From Scilla litardierei (Eukaryota > Streptophyta > Magnoliopsida > Asparagales > Asparagaceae): a stretch of DNA of 64,000 bases. The position numbers and the translations under genes were made by a program. The stretch spans positions 277,953,871 through 278,017,870 of the forward strand of contig CM061141.1 of assembly GCA_030789695.1 (NCBI GenBank), in the 5' to 3' direction. The notes beneath the pieces are model-generated. The model did not search any database. It was not told the origin of the DNA and worked only from the letters and a program-made list of their open reading frames with translations. Shown here one piece after another: positions 33,939 to 44,351 of this stretch. Numbering within the stretch: the stretch's first letter is position 1; every line of letters starts with the position of its first letter.

Positions 33939-35957
33939 CTAGAAAGCAGGAGGAGCTGAGTCCTCGTCCTCCTCGGAAGAGGGTGTGGATGGGTGGTCGG
34001 GGGAGGCTGGGGGTGTGCTGAGAAGTGGGGGAAGAGGCGAAGTAGTAGGGGCAGTGGTGGTGTGAACAATGGGACGAGTGTCGGTGGTGGTGGGTGGTGG
34101 TGGTAGGAAGGCGATCAAGGCGGTGGTGAGAGGAATAGAAGTGGAGGAAGTAGGTGCGGTGGTGACGGTAGTGGGAGGTGGTGGGAGGGATTTGGAGCGC
34201 ACCGGCAATTTCCTCCGGCGCACGTATGGAGTGACGGAGGAGGAGTGAGGTAGCGTGGGTGCGGTGGAAGTGGTCGGGAGGGGTGAAGTGGATGCTGGGA
34301 TGGGATGTGAAGAGGGAGGGGAGGAATGTGGTGAGGGGGGTGATGGATGTGGAGAAGTGTGGGTGGGTGGAGGAGAAGATCGCCTGGGTGGTGAAGGTGG
34401 GGGTGGTGAAGGTGGAGGTGGTCCGTGGATATGGGTAAGAAGGCGGAGAATGGCCGCCACGTTCCTCTCAAGTGCGAGGAAACGTGGGTGAGTAAGAAAG
34501 GAGGATGGCGATGGGTCCGAGGAAACAGAGGACATGGCGAGCTCACGAAGGGCAGCGACCTCCCTCTCAAGTCCTAGACAGGCAGATACCTGACGGCGAC
34601 CAAAAGACGTAGACTGACGCGAGGCAGAGGTGGTGCCGCCAGGTAAGGTCGAAGAGGTGCTGGCGGCAGTGGTCATGCCAGCACAGGAGACAAGGCCAGA
34701 AATGGCCGCAAGGAGGTGCTCAGACGTGATCGGTCCCGGAGCAGAAACGGGACGACTCGGGCCAGCCCCTAAATCTCCCCCAGACGCAGGGATATCCTGC
34801 TCGCCTAAGTGGGCGGCAGGGGACGGTGATCTGTGGGCGTCTGCGGGAAAGAAAGGAAGATTCAACCCAGCTAAGAAATCGGGAACAGGAGGGAAAGTCC
34901 AATCTCCTACGAGAGCAAGGGTCATGCGAGCGGGGTTGGGCAGAATGGTGTAAGGGGCTGGGGGGTGGCCATAATGAAATATGAAGCGGCCATCCGAGCG
35001 GGGTTTGATCATGTGGATGTGCCGCAGGACATCAATATCAAGATGTGAGGGTCCTGCGGCAGCAGGAAGATTACCGGGGATGGTAATATTGAATTGGGCG
35101 TGAGATCAGATGATCGTGATGATGCCCCCGCAACAAAACTTCCCCTTACCGGCCCGGCTGATCTCGAGTAGCTTGTAAACAAGCCAATCGTCGCCATGGA
35201 TGGGGACGGTAGGGGCCCTGAAGCTAACTCCATCATCATCCCGGACATAAGGAAAAGTCATGGCCCAAAGGATAAAAAGGTCAGGGATAGTCACAGTGCC
35301 TGACTCGTCCCTAGGAAAGAATGCAGATGAAATGATTCTGTGGGCCAATCGAAACACGGGATGAATGATGGAGGAGGCCTTGGCCCGACCTCGGGGGTAG
35401 TCACGGATCAATGTGAGGCGGAACCAGAACTGATCGACATCAAACTCGGGCGTGTACCCGTAGTGTCGGATGGCATCATCCCCGAGATTGGGGAAACCAA
35501 ATATATCATTAATCGTATTCAGATTTGTGGTGACACTACGGTTACGCACCCTGAATCTAATGATCGACCCGGACTCCCAGACAAGTGTAGAGAGGAATTC
35601 GAGTGTGAGGGCCGGGTAGGATATGGCATGTGTATTAAGAAAGGCTAACCACCCTAAGTTAGCGAAAAGAGATTCGACCTCGGTGAAGACACCGAGATCG
35701 ACAAGTGTACGTGCGTGCGAGAACTTGGTGGATAGATGCCCTCGAGCATCAAGCCTACGGTAAAAATCTTTGTGCTCCTGGTTCTGAAAAATATACCCGT
35801 GTGGGCCCAACATTGGGTCCACAGGGGGAATAACAGGTGGAGGAGGGCCAAGTGTAAGTGCTCGTGCACGGGAAGGGGGGCGTGTTTGTTTTCGTCTCTT
35901 TCGAGACGGCTCCTCTTCCCTCATGATACCCTTCCCCTTATCCTTATCTTTAGCCAT
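33939..35957 (-). pseudogene. Third ORF of element A1 (Athila ORF-1 / plant transposon protein type), one stop
   Basis: Starts at ATG 35957 (MAKDKDKGKG) and ends at 33939, about 670 codons with a single in-frame TGA at 35106-35108. The first 45 residues are strongly basic (SRKRRKQTRPPSRARA). Residues about 60-290 hold a folded domain with YPALTLEFLSTLV, VRNRSVTTNLNTINDIFGFP and PRDESGTVTIPDLFILWAM, which resembles the Athila ORF-1 family. The C-terminal 250 residues are rich in proline, serine and threonine and end in an acidic patch (SSEEDEDSAP). There is no evident signal peptide or membrane span, which argues against an envelope role. A palindrome array and TATA box lie 440 bases upstream of the ATG, suggesting its own promoter. 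Confidence 0.85.
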
Positions 35958-36396
35958 GTGTGTGTGTGCGAGCAAGAATTAGTGCAAAAATCGTGGATGC
36001 ACACCAACACAAGCAAACGAGCAAGCACAATAAATAGGGCAAATGTATAAAATAAGCTTAGGAGCGAGTTTACCCAAGCGGAGTGGCGGAGCTTGCTCGT
36101 TGATGCCCCACACTGTTCAGCGAGAGTAGCGTGGAGCCGCGGCGAACTCCTTCGGCAATAATTTTCGAAATGGGGGTGGTTCGGGGGAAAATTAGGTCAA
36201 AATCTCGGAATGGGAGGAGAGAGAGGGTGTAGATGATGGAGGGGTTGATGAAGGAGGTGGAGAGTGGGAGTAATGGAGGAGTAGAGGGCGTGGGGTAGTG
36301 AAGATCGGTTGTTGGCGAAGAGGGGAAGGCGAAACGACGGCGGATTTTGGGGGTTTTTGCGATCGGGCGAGATGGAAACGAGCGGGTGTCGGGGGG

Positions 36397-36765
36397 GTTT
36401 ATATAGGGTTTTAAGTCGAACCGATCGGGTGACTTGTCACCCGATCGGTTGACTGTTAGGTCGAAAATCTTGCCGAAGAAATGCTACAGGCGAACCGATC
36501 GGTTGAATTGTCAACCGATCGGTTGGCCGCTCCACTCAATTTCCCGAGAACTTAGGGCTGCTCACCCGGTCAGGTCAACCGATCGCGCTCGAACTCAACC
36601 GATCGGTTGATATTCCCCAAAATTTCTCAAGAGTTCTCCCCAGCTCACCCGGTCTGCCATCCGGTCTCTTCACTACTCAACCGATCGGGTTATATGGGGA
36701 CAGATCTCGGCATGTATCTGATACATCCCAACCGATCGGGTGAGTTGTCACCCGATCGGTTGGGG
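36397..36765 (-). promoter_or_regulatory. Internal palindrome array and TATA box upstream of the third ORF of A1
   Basis: Eight CCGATCGG cores in the same palindrome types as the LTR lie at 36418-36765, for example paired GAACCGATCGGGTGA and TCACCCGATCGGTTGA. Downstream on the minus strand is CTATATAAAC (36397-36406). A leader of about 440 bases then leads to ATG 35957. The order array, TATA, transcript copies that of LTR U3. This reads as an internal promoter; transcription itself is not shown. Confidence 0.7.
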
Positions 36766-36892
36766 CCTGTTTCCTGCAAAAACCAAGAAATTTGCTTAAG
36801 TCCCCGAACGGATGTTCTCGCGGCTGATTTTATTTATAAAAATAGATAAAATAAAGTAAAAATTAACGCTAAAAAGTGGGAAAAAGTTTAGA

Positions 36893-36957
36893 ACATGGGT
36901 TGCCTCCCATGAAGCGCACTTGTTTAACGTCGTTGGCTCGACGCCCGCAAGAGATGC
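36893..36957 (-). pseudogene. Residual end of pol in element A1
   Basis: The minus strand shows GACGTTAAACAAGTGCGCTT and then a GGGAGGCAACCCATG stretch (HGRQPMF-like), of the kind I associate with the end of pol in Athila/Tat elements. It follows the protease frame almost directly, so RT, RNase H and most of integrase have been removed between them. Confidence 0.5.
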
Positions 36958-38542
36958 TCATGGTGGCTGATACGGGTGATGCCCAAATTTCGGCATCTCT
37001 TCCTCGCTTGAGCTGAAGGCACTTGGAGTAGTCAGTGGCTGGAAAAATACTTGCTTGACTACCCTTCCCTTGTTCTTGGGGTCCGGGGGCTTTTCCTTGG
37101 TGTTGGCGCTTCCCGCCATCTTTTTCAGGATCCGGACCTCGTCTTTAGTGAGATCCATGGGCTCTTTCCCCGTTCTCCTCGCAGGAGGAGTCTTGGGGAA
37201 CCCGGGAGGGGTCGTTCTCGCTGCACTTGGTTTTCCAGCAGCTTCTTTGTCTTCGGGGCCTTCTTCATCTTCTAAATCCCCCAAGTCATCGGGGGGGGGG
37301 GGGGGGGGGGGGTTTCTCAGAAGAATCTCCCAGGAGCTCTCCTCTACAGCTTTTTCTTCTTCTATCTCAAGCAAATTGCATCCAGGGTCATCAGGGGGAT
37401 CGGGGTGCTTCATAGATAATCCCAGGTCAAACTCAACTTTCTCTCCGCTGACGTTCAAGGAGAGTTTTCCATTCTTCACATCTATTAGAACGCCAGCAGT
37501 GGCCATGAAAGGCCGTCCCAGGATAATGGGGGTGTGTGCGTCTTCGGGCATGTCCATGACTACAAAGTCCACAGGCACATGCACCCCTCTCACATTCACG
37601 GGAAGGTCATCCACAACTCCCACCGGATATTTTACCGACCGGTCAGCTAGTTGCAGGGTCATCCCGGTGGGCTCCAAATCACCCATTCCTATTCTCTTGT
37701 ACATCGACAAGGGCATCAAGCTAACACTCGCTCCGAGATCGACGAGTGCACGATGAATCTTCACTGCTCCGATCGTGCAAGGAATGGAAAAGCTCCCCGG
37801 GTCTTTAAGTTTCGGCGGATTTGCCCTCTGGATAAGAGCGCTACACTCCTCCGTCAACACTACTTTCTCCTTTCTGGACCCTCTAGTCACCAAATCTTTC
37901 AAGAATTTTGCATAGGAGGGGATTGTTTCGATTGCTTCTAGGAAGGGGATCTGCAAACTCAGGTCCTTGACCATGGCGAAGAACTTGCCATATTTCTCAT
38001 CAATTTTTGCCTGAGCCAACCGTTGGGGAAATGGCACAACGGGTTTATACACTTTAGGGCTCTCTTCCTCCTTCTTCTCTTTCTCTTCTTCAGAGACTCC
38101 CTCCGGAGTCATAGGATTTGATGACGAAGCACCAGCGTCATTTGATTTTTCAGTTGGTCTCTCAACGACCAATGGTGCTTCCGGGTTGCTAGGGGGCACT
38201 CTAGTAGGAATTTGTGTCCCGCTTCTCAGAACGATAGCGGACACATTCGCGTGCTCGTGCACGAGTGCCAATGTCTGGGGTGCTCCCCTCGGGTTCACCT
38301 CCGGTTGTGGCGGCAATTGGTTTTACGACCTTGCAAGGTTCGCCACTTGTAACCCCAGCTGGGTTACTTGGTCCGTGAGGGTCCGCTGACCCATTTCCAG
38401 CTTCTGGTTGATCCTCTCCTGGTTGGTAATATATTGAGTCAAGAGATACTCAACCGGAGAGACGGCCCTCTGTTGGCCATACTGCTGCTGCTGCTGGAAC
38501 GGCTGCTGGTTCCTGGGGGCGTAGGATTTTTGCTGAGATGGT

Positions 38543-40162
38543 TGGTTGACTCGGAAAACGCGCAAGTGCACGCCTTCCACTCCCAAGCGTAGGAGTGTCA
38601 ATGCAATATAAAAATAACCGGTGAGTACCGGGTCGGATCACAGGGACAAGTCGTTCTAGGTTCACAAAATTGATCGATAACGAAAAATAAAGTGTGTTAC
38701 AACTACCTCAACTAACGGTGGATGAGTGTGAGAAAAAGTGTGGTGAAAATTAAAAATCTAACCTAAGTGGCTAAGGGTGGAGAGCCGAATCGGCAAGTAA
38801 CAAGGAGGACTCATGTGGTGTGTGTGTGAATGAGGCCGTGGGCGTGGAAATTCATCCTAAATATAACTCAATTGATCTCCCGACTAAGGGAGCTCAATCG
38901 GAAAATACGGCATTTCATCGAATGTGTGGTGTGCAATAAGTAATGAATGAAACTCACATGAGTAATAATCAATTAAGCACATTAGAGAGGGTCCGCTAGG
39001 ATTATCCTCTTCTTGGATTCCCCCTTAGGGTTCCAATAAACAAAGTTCTAGGGTTTCATACACAAATTAGACAATGAAATTGTGCTAGAGATGAAAACCA
39101 CAACCCAACAACAACAAGCACAACACAATCACACAAGATAGATTTCAGAAATTCATAATGAAAAGGAGAAGATTTTACTCAAATTCTATCTTCCAATTAC
39201 AATACAAAATCTAAATCAAATACACAATAGGTTGGAGAAATTTCACCCAAGTGTCACTCCAAGATGAAAATCCCCCTCTCCCAAGTGCTCCTCCAAGCTT
39301 CAAGCTTCCTCAAGCTCCTCCCATTGCCTCCAAGCTCTTCTTCCCCCTCCAAAATTTAGCAAAAATAAGAACTAGGGCTGAAAAAAACCCCAAATTCGCA
39401 ATATAACCCAAGCACAGCTTATCGGGTCTGTTTTTAAGTCAAACGGGTCGGATTCTGGCCCAAACCCGCAAGCAATGCCAAAATCTGCAGAAAATTTCAG
39501 CACCGTCACCCTGTCTTGCGAAAATTCTAGAAAAATCATCCGACCTCGGAATGACGTGTTCCAGGCGGCGATGGAACTGTAACAAAGTGTACAATCACAA
39601 AAAAATATCATTAGGCCAGGATATACACTACAACGATAGCAGAATTCTTCACAAGAGAGGCAAAGTTGCAGAAATTTTCAGCACCGTCACCCTGTCTTGC
39701 GAAAATTCTAGAAAAAGCATCCGACCTCGGAATGACGTGTTCCAGGCGGAGATGGAACCGTAACAAAGTGTACAATCACAGAAAAATATCATTAGACCGG
39801 AATATATACTAGAATGATAGCAGAATTCTGCACAAGATGAGAAAAGCTGAATTTCCAGACCCGAAATTTTCAACACCATCACCATGTCTTCCAAAAAATG
39901 CAGTAAATTTCTCCGACCTCCAAAAATTCTGAAAAAATATGCGTTGGAATCGGGACTTCATGAAATTTGACTGAAAAATAATAGAAGACTAAGATGAAGA
40001 TGATAATAAGTTGTAAAAATTGTGTTTTATGCATATGTAAATGATAAGCTCCAAATTTAAGAGATATCAAAAATATGTATGAAACAAAGCTAAGATATGA
40101 TTAATACATGCACAAAAAGCACCGAAATGGGGGGATAAATATACAATTTTTACCCTGGATCA
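38543..40162 (-). mobile_element. Solo LTR inserted in the gag of element A1
   Basis: 1620 bp with plus-strand ends TGGTTGACTC and CCTGGATCA, flanked by the perfect 5-bp duplication atggt (38538-38542 and 40163-40167). The segment near 38620 (gagtaccgggtcggatcacagggac) resembles the inner LTR ends of the two Athila-like elements, suggesting a related gypsy family in the same orientation. No internal sequence remains, which is expected after LTR-LTR recombination. Confidence 0.88.
39483..39845. repeat. Tandem repeat of about 183 bp inside the solo LTR
   Basis: Two near-identical copies start near 39486 and 39669 (tcagcaccgtcaccctgtct, then gacgtgttccaggcgg). A shorter diverged third piece lies near 39865-39905. 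Confidence 0.85.
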
Positions 40163-41510
40163 ATGGTTGCTGCTGATATTGTTGCTGTTGAAACTGACTC
40201 TGCTGTGGCCTAGCCGGCTGATATGCTTGTTGCTGCGGCTATTGAGGCGGCGAGGACTGAAATGGTGGCCGGTAACTGAAATTCGGGTGGTTCCGGTTGT
40301 TGGGAGAGTAGGCCGGGTTGGAATTTGTCCTTGGTGGATATGGCGCATTCCCCGTGGGGTTGTAAAATAGTGCGCTCGCCTGATCCAACGGTGGTGATAT
40401 GTCACCACCGTCGAATTCCCCAAGGAATTCGGACTCTACCGCAGAAACTTGCTGTGTACCGGCCCCACCGGCTCCTACCATCAGTGCGGAGATCTGGGTC
40501 GAAAGCAAGTCAAACTTGCTTGAAAGTTTGTCGACGTCCTCGACTCTGTGTATACCCCCAGTTCTTGGTGTGGCTCTCTCGTCACACCACCGCTCATTGT
40601 TGGATGCCATATTTTCCAGAATATTCCCGGCATCTTCCTCGCTTCTAGACATGAAGGAACCCCCAGCCGCGGCGTCCATAGAAGATTTCAGGTCATCCCT
40701 CAACCCATTGTAGAACAGATTGATAATTTGCCACTTCGGAAGCTCATGGTGAGGGCATCTTCTTTGCATCTTTTTATATCTCGTCCAAGCTTCATGCAAG
40801 GACTCGTGGCTGGCCTGGGAGAAGGAGGAGATCTCACTCCTTAACTTCATGGTCTTCCCCGGAGGAAAGAACTTTGTCAGAAAAGCATTGGAGAGCTTCT
40901 CCCAGGTGTTGAAAGTGTTGGGGTCCTTCCCCCTTAGCCATTGCTTGGCTTTGTCTCGTAAAGAGAAGGGGAACAGCTTCAGACGGATAGCCTCTGTCGT
41001 GACACCATTGATCCGGAAGGTGTCACACTTCTCCAAGAAGGAGTCTAGATGCTCGATCGGGCTCTCCATGGGTGCACCCGCAAACTGATCCTGCTGGATC
41101 CACGTCACCAATGACGGCTTTAGCTCAAAGCTTTGGGCCGTGATAGCTGGAGGACGGATGGCGGAAGTGGACTCGATAGATGGCATCAAGTATTCCAGCA
41201 GAGACTTTTGAGGTGGGGTGTTCTCCTCCATGGATTCGGGATCTTCCCTTCTCCGCTTCTCGGCGGCCAAGCGCCTAAGGGTGGCGTTAATCTCTGGATC
41301 GAGGGTGATCAAGTCGTCAAGACTCCTTGAACTCCTGCGCATGAAAAACAACAAACACCCGTGAAGCGACAAGTGGGAAAGAGACAGATAAAATAAGAAA
41401 TAAAAATAAGAAAAATAAAAAGAAAAAGGAGAATGCGAAAATTATTACGAGGTAGGGATGTGAGCTAGACACGAGGGTTCATGAGATCCTAAAATAACAA
41501 GCACGTTGCC

Positions 41511-41528
41511 TCCCCGGCAACGGCGCCA
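41511..41528 (-). other. Primer binding site of element A1
   Basis: The minus strand reads TGGCGCCGTTGCCGGGGA, the Asp-tRNA type PBS usual for Athila elements, six bases inside the LTR. Confidence 0.93.
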
Positions 41529-41534
41529 TAAACT

Positions 41535-43093
41535 TGACCGGCGCCCCGCTTGCGTCGCGACGGCGCGGTGTCGTTTACCGCAAGTTTCACGGTTAGTGTA
41601 GGGTGCGGGAATATCGAACTCAGGGAGGCGAGGTTGTGCTTGGGTCAGGTAGGACCTAAATCACCCCGAGGGGCGAGCTAGCCCGAATCGGTGGTTGGTT
41701 GTCACAAAAGGGAATAAAAGCGTAAGAACGAAAAGAAAGTAAACCCAGGACTTTGGTTTCCAACCCGACGAGAAACTCTCGCCGATACGGCCTACGGGTA
41801 TGGATAGCGATCGGGATTAGGGTCTAATGGTGAGACGTTGACTTTGAAAGTGGTACCGGCGTCCCATGGGCCCGATATTCCGGTCGGTGCCCAGGATGAT
41901 ACACCGGACTTCCCGGATTCGATCAGTGGGCACTCTCGTGTCCATTAACACTGATCGATCCCGGGAGCACTAAGTCCGCAACGATATCTCCCAACGCCTC
42001 ATCCTGCCGCTCCCGCGTGCTAGGATTTGGCGTCTACGCTAAAGGCGTGAGCTATGGCTAGGGAGTCAACCGCCAAGTTTATTCCCCCTTGGCCCGACGG
42101 TCAAAGGCGGTCTTTTTCCCGCCGATGACAATGAAACGCCCCGCGTAACCATTAGATTCCTACTCCCTATTGATATCCTAACCCTATGGACGCATCGGGA
42201 AGAGCCCCCGAAGGGGTTTCCACCAAAATCCCAGATTTGGGAACTACTCACAAAAATTCATGAAAAAGCAATCTAAATGAAATTTAACCGTTGGAATCAT
42301 AATCGGACAATTGCAATGCGGAAGTAATAGAGTAATAAAGACAATACTAAAATTTTAGAAAGATCTGAAAACTTACAAAAGAGTAACAATTACAGCCGTC
42401 ACAAGGAAATAAAACAGTAGAAAAACAACAACTCCCGTTTTTGGAACCCTAGGGGTTCTATATATAGGCCGTCGCATCAACCGATCGGTTGACAAGTCAA
42501 CCGATCGGTTGATCCGTTACAAATAAATATCAGAAAACGGCGAGTTTTCACCCGATCACATGAACCGATCGGGTGAGTTCTTGAGCGACCGGTTGGATCT
42601 TGGAGCGGTCGGGTGAATCGGCCGGTTCGACGTCCGTGTCTTCAGCTCATCTTTCTCAGCTACAGATGAACCGATCGGGTGAGAGTCACCCGATCGGTTG
42701 GCGCTTTGCTTCGAGAAAACAGAGAATAGCCCCCGCTGAACCGGTCTGTGAACCGGTCGGGTGACTTCGTTGTGAGCTGCGGCAGAGACCGGTTGGTGCA
42801 CGCGTGCATCACCCGATCGGTTGGAGATGACCAACCGACCGGGTGAGGGGCTGAAAGATGAATACTTCGCCGTTTGACCCCCTGGATCACGCGTGACTTC
42901 TCCCGTTGCTCCGGGGACTTGGGATATCATCGTAAAACGTCCCCTACGTGGTCAATCCCCTGCAATCATGGAAAAACAAAGAAAAGTGAAAGAAAACGGG
43001 GAAAATACACGAAAACAAATAAGAGACGGCGGTAAAATACGGAGAAACACGAAAGAAAACGTGCGTGAATGTATGAAATATAAACGCACGTTA
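41535..43093 (-). repeat. 5' LTR of element A1
   Basis: 1559 bp, same ends as the 3' LTR except a C to T change in the last bases (cgtta for cgtca). The palindrome array is at 42477-42846 and the minus-strand TATA at about 42458-42467. Followed by the target duplication gtggc. Confidence 0.95.
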
Positions 43094-44351
43094 GTGGCAT
43101 GCTTGGGGAGCGGAAGGCGGTTCGGTACACCTTGTCGATGCAAGCAAGGTTCCGGGTATGTGGTTAATTAGCTTTATTTAATTATTATGTCGCAGTAGCT
43201 TTAGATCTTTCTTGGAGTGGTTAGATCCACCCCAAGTTAGTATAGATACTGGTTAGGGTCTTGTTTCCATAGAGCCATCATTAAATAGTTTAACGATTTA
43301 TCATTTTTCTGCTGCTATTTTTCTACTTTTATAGTCCGTCCGACGTATGACGGACATAGAATAGTGCCCTAAGGCTCCAACAAAACCCTTCAGTGGTATC
43401 AAGAGCAAGGTTTGCATGTTGATCTTAGGTTTGCGATGTTTATAATTAAATAAATGCTTTTAGAATGCATGTAAAAGATTTTTTAACTTTATGTGATATT
43501 GTTAAAATGAAAATGCCTCTTATTTAAAATGTTTTAAAAATTGTTTTATGAGATAAAATTGTTTTTAGTAACATGTAAATTTTTTTATGATGATTTTTAA
43601 AACAAAGTTTTAGAATTAAAAATTATGAGATAATTTTTATGAATCTATTAAATTTTATTAGATAAAATTTTAAAGTTTTAAAATCATGTTTAAATTTAAT
43701 TGTTAAATTTTAGAATGCATGTTAATTATTTATTAGATAAATCTTTAGTTTGTTGTTCTATTTAATTGTTAAATAGTTGGACACCTATTTTTATGCAATG
43801 AAATTAGTGTTGTTTATGTTTAATGGCCATGCTTTAATTGATAAATTCATGAAACATTTTAGGGTAGCCATTAAAACCTATTTAAAAATTTATAAGATGA
43901 ATTTTTTAAATGACATGCAATGTTTTAATAAAACGTTACAACCTTTTAAAACCTAATTCCTGATTAGGGTAGTCCTTTAACGACGATTATTATTTTAATC
44001 GTTATCATAATAATTCTCATTAAAAGACTACACTTTAAAGTGTTGTAAATGATTTTATTAAAATCCTAATAATGATTAGGGTAGCACGTTGAACAAATGA
44101 ACCTTATAGTTGATAAGGACTTAATAAAAGTTATTAACGAATCCTAATAAATTTTGAATTTTAAGGATTCCACTAGTTAATAGGATTAATTAGTGTTAAT
44201 AAAAGTCTTTTAGTTTACGGCAGGCATATATAAATGATAAGTGTCATTCAATGGATCATGATACCGGTCAATGTGCTTGGCTAAGTTTGTTGGGTCACCC
44301 TAGCTAGACTAGGGGTAAGTGATCCTGGCATAGTAATTCCCTGGCCGTGTC
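43094..44351 (+). mobile_element. Copia element C2: end of LTR, PBS and 5' leader, cut by a second Athila element
   Basis: The LTR resumes after the Athila insertion and ends at 43392 (CCCTTCA). TGGTATCAAGAGC at 43394-43406 is the PBS, one base longer than usual. The leader 43407-44351 is AT-rich and matches the leader of element C1 in reverse. It has no open gag frame before it is broken at 44351. Bases 44347-44351 (gtgtc) are the likely target site of the next element. Confidence 0.8.

Larger units (their letters stand above)
36958..41342 (-). pseudogene. gag and aspartic protease frame of element A1, split by a solo LTR
   Basis: Starts at ATG 41342 (MRRSSRSLDD) and ends at 36958. The N-terminal third is an Athila gag: ITAQSFELKPSLVTWIQ, IEHLDSFLEKCDTF, LRDKAKQWLRG, FLTKFFPPGKT. 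A Q/P-rich linker follows, interrupted by a solo LTR (38543-40162). The rest ends in a protease domain with ALVDLGASVSLMPLSMY (37740-37690 region) and PIILGRPFMATAGV. Stops at 40239 (TAG) and 38323 (TAA) break the frame. Removing the solo LTR and one target copy keeps the flanks in phase, so the LTR entered an otherwise continuous frame. A run of 22 G on the plus strand at 37291-37312 codes a proline tract. The product would form the particle core. Confidence 0.9.
30730..43093 (-). mobile_element. Complete Athila-like gypsy retrotransposon lacking RT and integrase (element A1)
   Basis: 12.36 kb on the minus strand. LTRs are 41535-43093 (5') and 30730-32288 (3'), both 1559 bp and differing at about 18 sites by eye (about 1.2 percent). 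Target duplication gtggc is at 30725-30729 and 43094-43098. The Asp-tRNA type PBS, gag and aspartic protease, and a third ORF after the pol position identify the Athila lineage. Reverse transcriptase, RNase H and nearly all of integrase are absent, so the element must have moved, if it did, with proteins from a relative. Confidence 0.93.

Noticed and set aside
34115..34953. Long glycine-, proline- or histidine-rich frames on both strands
   Set aside because: Shadows of the low-complexity tail of the Athila third ORF in other frames.
37055..37756. A 233-codon plus-strand frame
   Set aside because: Antisense shadow of the gag-protease frame, including the G22 run.
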